From Astropecten irregularis (Eukaryota; Echinodermata; Asteroidea; Paxillosida; Astropectinidae), in NCBI GenBank assembly GCA_963971285.1, contig OZ020246.1, forward strand, positions 11,639,217 to 11,703,216: DNA of 64,000 nucleotides, written 5' to 3'. This document shows, in pieces, positions 35,421 through 48,000 of the stretch (within the stretch, counting starts at the first letter, position 1; every line of letters starts with the position of its first letter). The notes under the pieces are model-generated. The model saw nothing but the letters and a program-made list of their open reading frames with translations. It was not told where the DNA came from and did no database searches. A program made the position numbers and the translations under genes.

Positions 35421-38208
35421 TTTCCTGTAGAGTACATCTGGGGCTACATTTCGTGCAAGTTTCAGCTCGATTGCCTCAGTATTGAGGGAGAAATTTCAAA
35501 CTCTAGCAGAAAAAAGTGTCTCCTAGTCTAAGTGCAGTTTTTTTGCCGACTGCTCTGCCGTTTTGTCGCATAGCGTATGGTGCTATACTTGGATTTTCGG
35601 CCATGAACATGACTTTGGAATTTGGCACAGCTCATACTTTGCTGTAGAGTACATCTGGGGCTACATTTCGTGCAAGTTTCAGCTCGATTGCCTAAGTATT
35701 GAGGGAGAAATTTCAAACTCTAGCAGAAAAAAGTGTCTCATAGTCTAAGTGCAGTTTTTCTGCCGACTGCTCTGCCGTTTTGTCGCATAGCGTGTGGTGC
35801 TATACTTGGATTTTCGGCCATGTACATGACTTTGGAATTTGGCACAGCTCATACTTTCCTGTAGAGTACATCTGGGGCTACATTTCGTGCAAGTTTCAGC
35901 TCGATTGCCTCAGTATTGAGGGAGAAATTTCAAACTCTAACAGAAAAAAGTATCTCATAGTCTAAGTGCAGGGTTTTTTTTGCCGCGTGCTCTGCCGTTT
36001 TATCGCATAGCGTGTGGTGCTATACTTGGATTTTCGGCCATGAACATGACTTTGGAATTTGGCACAGCTCATACTTTCCTGTAGAGTACATCTGGGGCTA
36101 CATTTCGTGCAAGTTTCAGCTCGATTGCCTCAGTATTGAGGGAGAAATTTCAAACTCTAGCAGAAAAAAGTGTCTCATAGTCTAAGTGCAGTTTTTCTGC
36201 CGACTGCTCTGCCGTTTTGTCGCATAGCGTGTGGTGCTATACTTGGATTTTGGGCCATGAACATGACTTTGGAATTTGGCACTGCTCATACTATCCTGTA
36301 GAGTACATCTGGGGCTACATTTCGTGCAAGTTTCAGCTCGATTGCCTCAGTATTGAGGGAGAAATTTCAAACTCTAGCAGAAAAAAGTGTCTCCTAGTCT
36401 AAGTGCAGTTTTTCTGCCGACTGCTCTGCCGTTTTGTCGCATAGCGTGTGGTGCTATACTTGGATTTTCGGCCATGAACATGACTTTGGAATTTGGCACA
36501 GCTCATACTTTCCTGTAGAGTACATCTGGGGCTACATTTCGTGCAAGTTTCAGCTCGATTGCCTCAGTATTGAGGGAGAAATTTCAAACTCTAGCAGAAA
36601 AAAGTGTCTCATAGTCTAAGTGCAGTTTTTCTGCCGACTGCTCTGCCGTTTTGTCGCATAGCGTGTGGTGCTATACTTGGATTTTCGGCCATTAACATGA
36701 CTTTGGAATTTGGCACTGCTCATACTATCCTGTAGAGTACATCTGGGGCTACATTTCGTGCAAGTTTCAGCTCGATTGCCTCAGTATTGAGGGAGAAATT
36801 TCAAACTCTAGCAGAAAAAAGTGTCTCCTAGTCTAAGCGCAGTTTTTTTGCCGCCTGCTCTGCCGTTTGTCGCATAGCGTATGGTGCTATACTTGGATTT
36901 TCGGCCATGAACATGACTTTGGAATTTGGCACAGCTCATACTTTCCTGTAGAGAACATCTGGGGCTACATTTCGTGCAAGTTTCAGCTCGATTGCCTAAG
37001 TATTGAGGGAGAAATTTCAAACTCTAGCAGAAAAAAGTGTCTCATAGTCTAAGTGCAGTTTTTCTGCCGACTGCTCTGCCGTTTTGTGGCATAGCGTGTG
37101 ATGCTATACTTGGATTTTCGGCCATGAACATGACTTTGGAATTTGGCACAGCTCATACTTTCCTGTAGAGTACATCTGGGGCTACATTTCGTGCAAGTTT
37201 CAGCTCGATTACCTCAGTATTGAGGGAGAAATTTCAAACTCTAGCAGAAAAAATTGTCTCCTAGTCTAAGCGCAGTTTTTTTGCCGCCTACTCTGCCGTT
37301 TGTCGCATAGCGTGTGGTGCTATACTTGGATTTTCGGCCATGAACATGACTTTGGAATTTGGCACAGCTCATACTTTTATTTAGAGTACATATGGGGCTA
37401 CATTTCGTGCAAGTTTCAGCTCGATTGCCTCTGTATTGAGGGAGAAATTTCAAACTCTAACAGAAAAAAGTGTCTCACAGTCTAAGTGCAGGGTTTTTTT
37501 TGCCGCGTGCTCTGCCGTTTTGTCGCATAGCGTGTGGTGCTATACTTGGATTTTCGGCCATGAACATGACTTTGGAATTTGGAACTGCTCATACTTTCCT
37601 GTAGAGTACATCTGGGGCTACATTTCGTGCAAGTTTCAGCTCGATTGCCTCTGTATTGAGGGAGAAATTTCAAACTCTAACAGAAAAAAGTGTCTCATAG
37701 TCTAAGTGCAGTTTTTTTGCCCACTGCTCTGCCGTTTTGTCGCATAGCGTGTGGTGCTATACTTGGATTTTCGGCCATGAACATGACTTTGGAATTTGGC
37801 ACAGTTCATACTTTCCTGTAGAGTACATCTGGGGCTACATTTTGTGCAAGTTTCAGCTCGATTGCCTCTGTATTGAGGGAGAAATTTCAAACTCTAACAG
37901 AAAAAAGTATCTCATAGTCTAAGTGCAGGGTTTTTTTTGCCGCGTGCTCTGCCGTTTTATCGCATAGCGTGTGGTGCTATACTTGGATTTTCGGCCATGA
38001 ACATGACTTTGGAATTTGGCACAGCTCATACTTTCCTGTAGAGTACATCTAGGGCTACATTTCGTGCAAGTTTCAGCTCGATTGCCTCAGTATTGAGGGA
38101 GAAATTTCAAACTCTAGCAGAAAAAAGTGTCTCATAGTCTAAGTGCAGTTTTTCTGCCGACTGCTCTGCCGTTTTGTCGCATAGCGTGTGGTGCTATACT
38201 TGGATTTT
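35421..38208. repeat. Segment duplicated from 8.9-11.7 kb, copy 2
   Basis: Matches 8915-11,702 at an offset of 26,506 bp. The right limit is ATTTTGGGCC here against ATTTTCGTCC in copy 1 (38,209/11,703). Internally it differs by CATGTACATG at 35,823 and by T at 36,289. It sits directly after partial copy 5, whereas copy 1 lies before the 23-monomer repeats, so the two copies flank the homogenised core. Confidence 0.88.
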
Positions 38209-40138
38209 GGGCCATGAACATGACTTTGGAATTTGGCACTGCTCATACTATCCTGTAGAGTACATCTGGGGCTACATTTCGTGCAAGTTTCAGCTCGATT
38301 GCCTCAGTATTGAGGGAGAAATTTCAAACTCTAGCAGAAAAAAGTGTCTCCTAGTCTAAGTGCAGTTTTTCTGCCGACTGCTCTGCCGTTTTGTCGCATA
38401 GCGTGTGGTGCTATACTTGGATTTTCGGCCATGAACATGACTTTGGAATTTGGCACAGCTCATACTTTCCTGTAGAGTACATCTGGGGCTACATTTCGTG
38501 CAAGTTTCAGCTCGATTGCCTCAGTATTGAGGGAGAAATTTCAAACTCTAGCAGAAAAAAGTGTCTCATAGTCTAAGTGCAGTTTTTCTGCCGACTGCTC
38601 TGCCGTTTTGTCGCATAGCGTGTGGTGCTATACTTGGATTTTCGGCCATGAACATGACTTTGGAATTTGGCACTGCTCATACTTTCCTGTAGGGTACATC
38701 TGTGGCTACATTTCGTGTAAGTTTCAGCTCGATTGCCTCAGTATTGAGGGAGAAATTTCAAACTCTAGCAGAAAAAAGTGTCTCATAGTCTAAGTGCAGT
38801 TTTTCTGCCGACTGCTCTGCCGTTTTGTCGCATAGCGTGTGGTGCTATACTTGGATTTTCGGCCATGAACATGACTTTGGAATTTGGCACTGCTCATACT
38901 TTCCTGTAGAGTACATCTGGGGCTACATTTCGTGCAAGTTTCAGCTCGATTGCCTCAGTATTGAGGGAGAAATTTCAAACTCTAGCAGAAAAAAGTGTCT
39001 CCTAGTCTAAGCGCAGTTTTTTTGCCGCCTGCTCTGCCGTTTGTCGCATAGCGTGTGGTGCTATACTTGGATTTTCGGCCATGAACATGACTTTGGAATT
39101 TGGCACAGCTCATACTTTCCTGTAGAGTACATCTAGGGCTACATTTCGTGCAAGTTTCAGCTCGATTGCCTCAGTATTGAGGGAGAAATTTCAAACTCTA
39201 GCAGAAAAAAGTGTCTCATAGTCTAAGTGCAGTTTTTCTGCCGACTGCTCTGCCGTTTTGTCGCATAGCGTGTGGTGCTATACTTGGATTTTGGGCCATG
39301 AACATGACTTTGGAATTTGGCACTGCTCATACTATCCTGTAGAGTACATCTGGGGCTACATTTCGTGCAAGTTTCAGCTCGATTGCCTCAGTATTGAGGG
39401 AGAAATTTCAAACTCTAGCAGAAAAAAGTGTCTCCTAGTCTAAGTGCAGTTTTTCTGCCGACTGCTCTGCCGTTTTGTCGCATAGCGTGTGGTGCTATAC
39501 TTGGATTTTCGGCCATGAACATGACTTTGGAATTTGGCACAGCTCATACTTTCCTGTAGAGTACATCTGGGGCTACATTTCGTGCAAGTTTCAGCTCGAT
39601 TGCCTCAGTATTGAGGGAGAAATTTCAAACTCTAGCAGAAAAAAGTGTCTCATAGTCTAAGTGCAGTTTTTCTGCCGACTGCTCTGCCGTTTTGTCGCAT
39701 AGCGTGTGGTGCTATACTTGGATTTTCGGCCATGAACATGACTTTGGAATTTGGCACTGCTCATACTTTCCTGTAGGGTACATCTGTGGCTACATTTCGT
39801 GTAAGTTTCAGCTCGATTGCCTCAGTATTGAGGGAGAAATTTCAAACTCTAGCAGAAAAAAGTGTCTCATAGTCTAAGTGCAGTTTTTCTGCCGACTGCT
39901 CTGCCGTTTTGTCGCATAGCGTGTGGTGCTATACTTGGATTTTCGGCCATGAACATGACTTTGGAATTTGGCACTGCTCATACTTTCCTGTAGAGTACAT
40001 CTGGGGCTACATTTCGTGCAAGTTTCAGCTCGATTGCCTCAGTATTGAGGGAGAAATTTCAAACTCTAGCAGAAAAAAGTGTCTCCTAGTCTAAGCGCAG
40101 TTTTTTTGCCGCCTGCTCTGCCGTTTGTCGCATAGCGT
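37960..40138. repeat. 5-monomer tandem duplication (1084 bp), two copies
   Basis: 37,960-39,054 matches 39,044-40,138 at an offset of 1084 bp with no difference noticed. Both copies carry CATCTAGGGC and the rare TTTCGTGTAAG (for TTTCGTGCAAG) near 38,717 and 39,801. The latter is absent from the parallel GTAGGGTACATCTGTGG monomers at 8.7, 15.2, 20.2, 25.7, 28.7 and 33.9 kb. The duplication therefore followed that mutation. Confidence 0.9.
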
Positions 40139-41063
40139 ATGGTGCTATACTTGGATTTTCGGCCATGAACATGACTTTGGAATTTGGCATTGCTCATACT
40201 TTCCTGTAGAGTACATCTGGGGCTACATTTCGTGCAAGTTTCAGCTCGATTGCCTAAGTATTGAGGGAGAAATTTCAAACTCTAGCAGAAAAAAGTGTCT
40301 CATAGTCTAAGTGCAGTTTTTCTGCCGACTGCTCTGCCGTTTTGTGGCATAGCGTGTGGTGCTATACTTGGATTTTCGGCCATGAACATGACTTTGGAAT
40401 TTGGCAGTGCTCATACTTTCCTGTAGAGTACATCTGGGGCTACATTTCGTGCAAGTTTCAGCTCGATTGCCTCAGTATTGAGGGAGAAATTTCAAACTCT
40501 AGCAGAAAAAAGTGTCTCTTAGTCTAAGTGCAGTTTTTTTGCCCACTGCTCTGCCGTTTTGTCGCATAGCGTGTGGTGCTATACTTGGATTTTCGGCCAT
40601 GAACATGACTTTGGAATTTGGCACTGCTCATACTATCCTGTAGAGTACATCTGGGGCTACATTTCGTGCAAGTTTCAGCTCGATTGCCTAAGTATTGAGG
40701 GAGAAATTTCAAACTCTAGCAGAAAAAAGTGTCTCATAGTCTAAGTGCAGTTTTTCTGCCGACTGCTCTGCCGTTTTGTGGCATAGCGTGTGGTGCTATA
40801 CTTGGATTTTCGGCCATGAACATGACTTTGGAATTTGGCAGTGCTCATACTTTCCTGTAGAGTACATCTGGGGCTACATTTCGTGCAAGTTTCAGCTCGA
40901 TTGCCTCAGTATTGAGGGAGAAATTTCAAACTCTAGCAGAAAAAAGTGTCTCTTAGTCTAAGTGCAGTTTTTTTGCCCACTGCTCTGCCGTTTTGTCGCA
41001 TAGCGTGTGGTGCTATACTTGGATTTTTGGCCATGAACATGACTTTGGAATTTGGCACAGTTC

Positions 41064-41996
41064 ATACTTTCCTGTAGAGTACATCTGGGGCTACATTTCG
41101 TGCAAGTTTCAGCTCGATTGCCTCTGTATTGAGGGAGAAATTTCAAACTCTAACAGAAAAAAGTATCTCATAGTCTAAGTGCAGGGATTTTTTTGCCGCG
41201 TGCTCTGCCGTTTTATCGCATAGCGTGTGGTGCTATACTTGGATTTTCGGCCATGAACATGACTTTGTAATTTGGCACAGCTCATACTTTCCTGTAGAGT
41301 ACATCTGGGGCTACATTTCGTGCAAGTTTCAGCTCGATTGCCTCAGTATTGAGGGAGAAATTTCAAACTCTAGCAGAAAAAAGTGTCTCCTAGTCTAAGT
41401 GCAGTTTTTTTGCCGACTGCTCTGCCGTTTTGTCGCATAGCGTATGGTGCTATACTTGGATTTTCGGCCATGAACATGACTTTGGAATTTGGCACAGCTC
41501 ATACTTTCCTGTAGAGTACATCTGGGGCTACATTTCGTGCAAGTTTCAGCTCGATTGCCTCTGTATTGAGGGAGAAATTTCAAACTCTAACAGAAAAAAG
41601 TATCTCATAGTCTAAGTGCAGGGATTTTTTTGCCGCGTGCTCTGCCGTTTTATCGCATAGCGTGTGGTGCTATACTTGGATTTTCGGCCATGAACATGAC
41701 TTTGGAATTTGGCACAGCTCATACTTTCCTGTAGAGTACATCTGGGGCTACATTTCGTGCAAGTTTCAGCTCGATTGCCTCAGTATTGAGGGAGAAATTT
41801 CAAACTCTAGCAGAAAAAAGTGTCTCCTAGTCTAAGTGCAGTTTTTTTGCCGACTGCTCTGCCGTTTTGTCGCATAGCGTATGGTGCTATACTTGGATTT
41901 TCGGCCATGAACATGACTTTGGAATTTGGCACAGCTCATACTTTCCTGTAGAGTACATCTGGGGCTACATTTCGTGCAAGTTTCAGCTCGATTGCC
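41064..41996. repeat. Dimer tandem duplication (437 bp)
   Basis: 41,064-41,559 matches 41,501-41,996 at an offset of 437 bp. Both have CAGGGATTTTTTTGCC, CCGTTTTATCGC and then GCGTATGG. The one difference seen is TTTGTAATTTGG at 41,268 against TTTGGAATTTGG at 41,705. Confidence 0.82.
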
Positions 41997-44550
41997 TCAG
42001 TATTGAGGGAGAAATTTCAAACTCTAACAGAAAAAAGTATCTCATAGTCTAAGTGCAGGGTTTTTTTTGCCGCGTGCTCTGCCGTTTTATCGCATAGCGT
42101 GTGGTGCTATACTTGGATTTTCGGCCATGAACATGACTTTGGAATTTGGCACAGCTCATACTTTCCTGTAGAGTACATCTGGGGCTACATTTCGTGCAAG
42201 TTTCAGCTCGATTGCCTCAGTATTGAGGGAGAAATTTCAAACTCTAGCAGAAAAAAGTGTCTCATAGTCTAAGTGCAGTTTTTCTGCCGACTGCTCTGCC
42301 GTTTTGTCGCATAGCGTGTGGTGCTATACTTGGATTTTGGGCCATGAACATGACTTTGGAATTTGGCACTGCTCATACTATCCTGTAGAGTACATCTGGG
42401 GCTACATTTCGTGCAAGTTTCAGCTCGATTGCCTCAGTATTGAGGGAGAAATTTCAAACTCTAGCAGAAAAAAGTGTCTCCTAGTCTAAGTGCAGTTTTT
42501 CTGCCGACTGCTCTGCCGTTTTGTCGCATAGCGTGTGGTGCTATACTTGGATTTTCGGCCATGAACATGACTTTGGAATTTGGCACAGCTCATACTTTCC
42601 TGTAGAGTACATCTGGGGCTACATTTCGTGCAAGTTTCAGCTCGATTGCCTCAGTATTGAGGGAGAAATTTCAAACTCTAGCAGAAAAAAGTGTCTCATA
42701 GTCTAAGTGCAGTTTTTCTGCCGACTGCTCTGCCGTTTTGTCGCATAGCGTGTGGTGCTATACTTGGATTTTCGGCCATTAACATGACTTTGGAATTTGG
42801 CACTGCTCATACTATCCTGTAGAGTACATCTGGGGCTACATTTCGTGCAAGTTTCAGCTCGATTGCCTCAGTATTGAGGGAGAAATTTCAAACTCTAGCA
42901 GAAAAAAGTGTCTCCTAGTCTAAGCGCAGTTTTTTTGCCGCCTGCTCTGCCGTTTGTCGCATAGCGTATGGTGCTATACTTGGATTTTCGGCCATGAACA
43001 TGACTTTGGAATTTGGCACAGCTCATACTTTCCTGTAGAGAACATCTGGGGCTACATTTCGTGCAAGTTTCAGCTCGATTGCCTAAGTATTGAGGGAGAA
43101 ATTTCAAACTCTAGCAGAAAAAAGTGTCTCATAGTCTAAGTGCAGTTTTTCTGCCGACTGCTCTGCCGTTTTGTGGCATAGCGTGTGATGCTATACTTGG
43201 ATTTTCGGCCATGAACATGACTTTGGAATTTGGCACAGCTCATACTTTCCTGTAGAGTACATCTGGGGCTACATTTCGTGCAAGTTTCAGCTCGATTACC
43301 TCAGTATTGAGGGAGAAATTTCAAACTCTAGCAGAAAAAATTGTCTCCTAGTCTAAGCGCAGTTTTTTTGCCGCCTACTCTGCCGTTTGTCGCATAGCGT
43401 GTGGTGCTATACTTGGATTTTCGGCCATGAACATGACTTTGGAATTTGGAACTGCTCATACTTTCCTGTAGAGTACATCTGGGGCTACATTTCGTGCAAG
43501 TTTCAGCTCGATTGCCTCTGTATTGAGGGAGAAATTTCAAACTCTAACAGAAAAAAGTGTCTCATAGTCTAAGTGCAGTTTTTTTGCCCACTGCTCTGCC
43601 GTTTTGTCGCATAGCGTGTGGTGCTATACTTGGATTTTCGGCCATGAACATGACTTTGGAATTTGGCACAGTTCATACTTTCCTGTAGAGTACATCTGGG
43701 GCTACATTTTGTGCAAGTTTCAGCTCGATTGCCTCTGTATTGAGGGAGAAATTTCAAACTCTAACAGAAAAAAGTATCTCATAGTCTAAGTGCAGGGTTT
43801 TTTTTGCCGCGTGCTCTGCCGTTTTATCGCATAGCGTGTGGTGCTATACTTGGATTTTCGGCCATGAACATGACTTTGGAATTTGGCACAGCTCATACTT
43901 TCCTGTAGAGTACATCTAGGGCTACATTTCGTGCAAGTTTCAGCTCGATTGCCTCAGTATTGAGGGAGAAATTTCAAACTCTAGCAGAAAAAAGTGTCTC
44001 ATAGTCTAAGTGCAGTTTTTCTGCCGACTGCTCTGCCGTTTTGTCGCATAGCGTGTGGTGCTATACTTGGATTTTGGGCCATGAACATGACTTTGGAATT
44101 TGGCACTGCTCATACTATCCTGTAGAGTACATCTGGGGCTACATTTCGTGCAAGTTTCAGCTCGATTGCCTCAGTATTGAGGGAGAAATTTCAAACTCTA
44201 GCAGAAAAAAGTGTCTCCTAGTCTAAGTGCAGTTTTTCTGCCGACTGCTCTGCCGTTTTGTCGCATAGCGTGTGGTGCTATACTTGGATTTTCGGCCATG
44301 AACATGACTTTGGAATTTGGCACAGCTCATACTTTCCTGTAGAGTACATCTGGGGCTACATTTCGTGCAAGTTTCAGCTCGATTGCCTCAGTATTGAGGG
44401 AGAAATTTCAAACTCTAGCAGAAAAAAGTGTCTCATAGTCTAAGTGCAGTTTTTCTGCCGACTGCTCTGCCGTTTTGTCGCATAGCGTGTGGTGCTATAC
44501 TTGGATTTTCGGCCATGAACATGACTTTGGAATTTGGCACTGCTCATACT
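41883..44550. repeat. Further copy of the 35.8-38.7 kb segment, one monomer deleted
   Basis: 41,883-43,449 matches 35,796-37,362 at an offset of 6087 bp. 43,450-44,550 matches 37,583-38,683 at an offset of 5867 bp. The 220-bp change in offset is one missing TTTATTTAGAG monomer. The joint lies inside a monomer, between GAATTTGG and AACTGCTC, so exchange was in register and left a full-length hybrid. Confidence 0.87.
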
Positions 44551-45039
44551 ATCCTGTAGAGTACATCTGGGGCTACATTTCGTGCAAGTTTCAGCTCGAT
44601 TGCCTCAGTATTGAGGGAGAAATTTCAAACTCTAGCAGAAAAAAGTGTCTCCTAGTCTAAGCGCAGTTTTTTTGCCGCCTGCTCTGCCGTTTGTCGCATA
44701 GCGTATGGTGCTATACTTGGATTTTCGGCCATGAACATGACTTTGGAATTTGGCACAGCTCATACTTTCCTGTAGAGAACATCTGGGGCTACATTTCGTG
44801 CAAGTTTCAGCTCGATTGCCTAAGTATTGAGGGAGAAATTTCAAACTCTAGCAGAAAAAAGTGTCTCATAGTCTAAGTGCAGTTTTTCTGCCGACTGCTC
44901 TGCCGTTTTGTGGCATAGCGTGTGATGCTATACTTGGATTTTCGGCCATGAACATGACTTTGGAATTTGGCACAGCTCATACTTTCCTGTAGAGTACATC
45001 TGGGGCTACATTTCGTGCAAGTTTCAGCTCGATTACCTC
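42781..45039. repeat. 8-monomer duplication (1737-bp offset)
   Basis: 42,781-43,302 matches 44,518-45,039 at an offset of 1737 bp. The matching part includes the CATACTATCC, GCGTATGG/GAACATCTGG and GTGGCATAGCGTGTGATGC monomers. The copies differ at the left edge (CCATTAAC against CCATGAAC) and right edge (TTACCTCAG against TTACCTCTG). Confidence 0.78.
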
Positions 45040-48000
45040 TGTATTGAGGGAGAAATTTCAAACTCTAGCAGAAAAAATTGTCTCCTAGTCTAAGCGCAGT
45101 TTTTTGCCGCCTACTCTGCCGTTTGTCGCATAGCGTGTGGTGCTATACTTGGATTTTCGGCCATGAACATGACTTTGGAATTTGGCACAGCTCATACTTT
45201 TATTTAGAGTACATATGGGGCTACATTTCGTGCAAGTTTCAGCTCGATTGCCTCTGTATTGAGGGAGAAATTTCAAACTCTAACAGAAAAAAGTGTCTCA
45301 TAGTCTAAGTGCAGGGTTTTTTTTGCCGAGTGCTCTGCCGTTTTGTCGCATAGCGTGTGGTGCTATACTTGGATTTTCGGCCATGAACATGACTTTGGAA
45401 TTTGGAACTGCTCATACTTTCCTGTAGAGTACATCTGGGGCTACATTTCGTGCAAGTTTCAGCTCGATTACCTCAGTATTGAGGGAGAAATTTCAAACTC
45501 TAGCAGAAAAAATTGTCTCCTAGTCTAAGCGCAGTTTTTTTGCCGCCTACTCTGCCGTTTGTCGCATAGCGTGTGGTGCTATACTTGGATTTTCGGCCAT
45601 GAACATGACTTTGGAATTTGGCACAGCTCATACTTTTATTTAGAGTACATATGGGGCTACATTTCGTGCAAGTTTCAGCTCGATTGCCTCTGTATTGAGG
45701 GAGAAATTTCAAACTCTAACAGAAAAAAGTGTCTCATAGTCTAAGTGCAGGGTTTTTTTTGCCGCGTGCTCTGCCGTTTTGTCGCATAGCGTGTGGTGCT
45801 ATACTTGGATTTTCGGCCATGAACATGACTTTGGAATTTGGAACTGCTCATACTTTCCTGTAGAGTACATCTGGGGCTACATTTCGTGCAAGTTTCAGCT
45901 CGATTGCCTCTGTATTGAGGGAGAAATTTCAAACTCTAACAGAAAAAAGTGTCTCATAGTCTAAGTGCAGTTTTTTTGCCCACTGCTCTGCCGTTTTGTC
46001 GCATAGCGTGTGGTGCTATACTTGGATTTTCGGCCATGAACATGACTTTGGAATTTGGCACAGTTCATACTTTCCTGTAGAGTACATCTGGGGCTACATT
46101 TCGTGCAAGTTTCAGCTCGATTGCCTCTGTATTGAGGGAGAAATTTCAAACTCTAACAGAAAAAAGTGTCTCATAGTCTAAGTGCAGGGTTTTTTTTGCC
46201 GCGTGCTCTGCCGTTTTATCGCATAGCGTGTGGTGCTATACTTGGATTTTCGGCCATGAACATGACTTTGGAATTTGGCACAGCTCATACTTTCCTGTAG
46301 AGTACATCTGGGGCTACATTTCGTGCAAGTTTCAGCTCGATTACCTCAGTATTGAGGGAGAAATTTCAAACTCTAGCAGAAAAAATTGTCTCCTAGTCTA
46401 AGCGCAGTTTTTTTGCCGCCTACTCTGCCGTTTGTCGCAAAGCGTGTGGTGATATACTTGGATTTTCGGCCATGAACATGACTTTGGAATTTGGCACAGC
46501 TCATACTTTTATTTAGAGTACATATGGGGCTACATTTCGTGCAAGTTTCAGCTCGATTGCCTCTGTATTGAGGGAGAAATTTCAAACTCTAACAGAAAAA
46601 AGTGTCTCATAGTCTAAGTGCAGGGGTTTTTTTTGCCGCGTGCTCTGCCGTTTTGTCGCATAGTGTGTGGTGCTATACTTGGATTTTCGGCCATGAACAT
46701 GACTTTGGAATTTGGCACTGCTCATACTTTCCTGTAGAGTACATCTGGGGCTACATTTCGTGCAAGTTTCAGCTCGATTGCCTCTGTATTGTTGGAGAAA
46801 TTTCAAACTCTAACCGAAAAAAGTGTCTCATAGTCTAAGGGCAGGGTTTTTTTTGCCGCGTGCTCTGCCGTTTTGTCGCATAGCGTGTGGTGCTATACTT
46901 GGATTTTCGGCCATGAACATGACTTTGGAATTTGGCACAGCTCATACTTTTATTTAGAGTACATATGGGGCTACATTTCGTGCAAGTTTCAGCTCGATTG
47001 CCTCTGTATTGAGGGAGAAATTTCAAACTCTAGCAGAAAAAATTGTCTCCTAGTCTAAGCGCAGTTTTTTTGCCGCCTGCTCTGCCGTTTGTCGCAAAGC
47101 GTGTGGTGATATACTTGGATTTTCGGCCATGAACATGACTTTGGAATTTGGCACAGCTCATACTTTTATTTAGAGTACATATGGGGCTACATTTCGTGCA
47201 AGTTTCAGCTCGATTGCCTCTGTATTGAGGGAGAAATTTCAAACTCTAACAGAAAAAAGTGTCTCATAGTCTAAGTGCAGGGGTTTTTTTTGCCGCGTGC
47301 TCTGCCGTTTTGTCGCATAGCGTATGGTGCTATACTTGGATTTTCGGCCATGAACATGACTTTGGAATTTGGCACAGCTCATACTTTCCTGTAGAGAACA
47401 TCTGGGGCTACATTTCGTGCAAGTTTCAGCTCGATTGCCTAAGTATTGAGGGAGAAATTTCAAACTCTAGCAGAAAAAAGTGTCTCATAGTCTAAGTGCA
47501 GTTTTTCTGCCGACTGCTCTGCCGTTTTGTGGCATAGCGTGTGATGCTATACTTGGATTTTCGGCCATGAACATGACTTTGGAATTTGGCACAGCTCATA
47601 CTTTCCTGTAGAGTACATCTGGGGCTACATTTCGTGCAAGTTTCAGCTCGATTACCTCTGTATTGAGGGAGAAATTTCAAACTCTAGCAGAAAAAAGTGT
47701 CTCATAGTCTAAGTGCAGTTTTTCTGCCGACTGCTCTGCCGTTTTGTGGCATAGCGTGTGATGCTATACTTGGATTTTCGGCCATGAACATGACTTTGGA
47801 ATTTGGCACAGCTCATACTTTCCTGTAGAGTACATCTGGGGCTACATTTCGTGCAAGTTTCAGCTCGATTACCTCTGTATTGAGGGAGAAATTTCAAACT
47901 CTAGCAGAAAAAATTGTCTCCTAGTCTAAGCGCAGTTTTTTGCCGCCTACTCTGCCGTTTGTCGCATAGCGTGTGGTGCTATACTTGGATTTTCGGCCAT

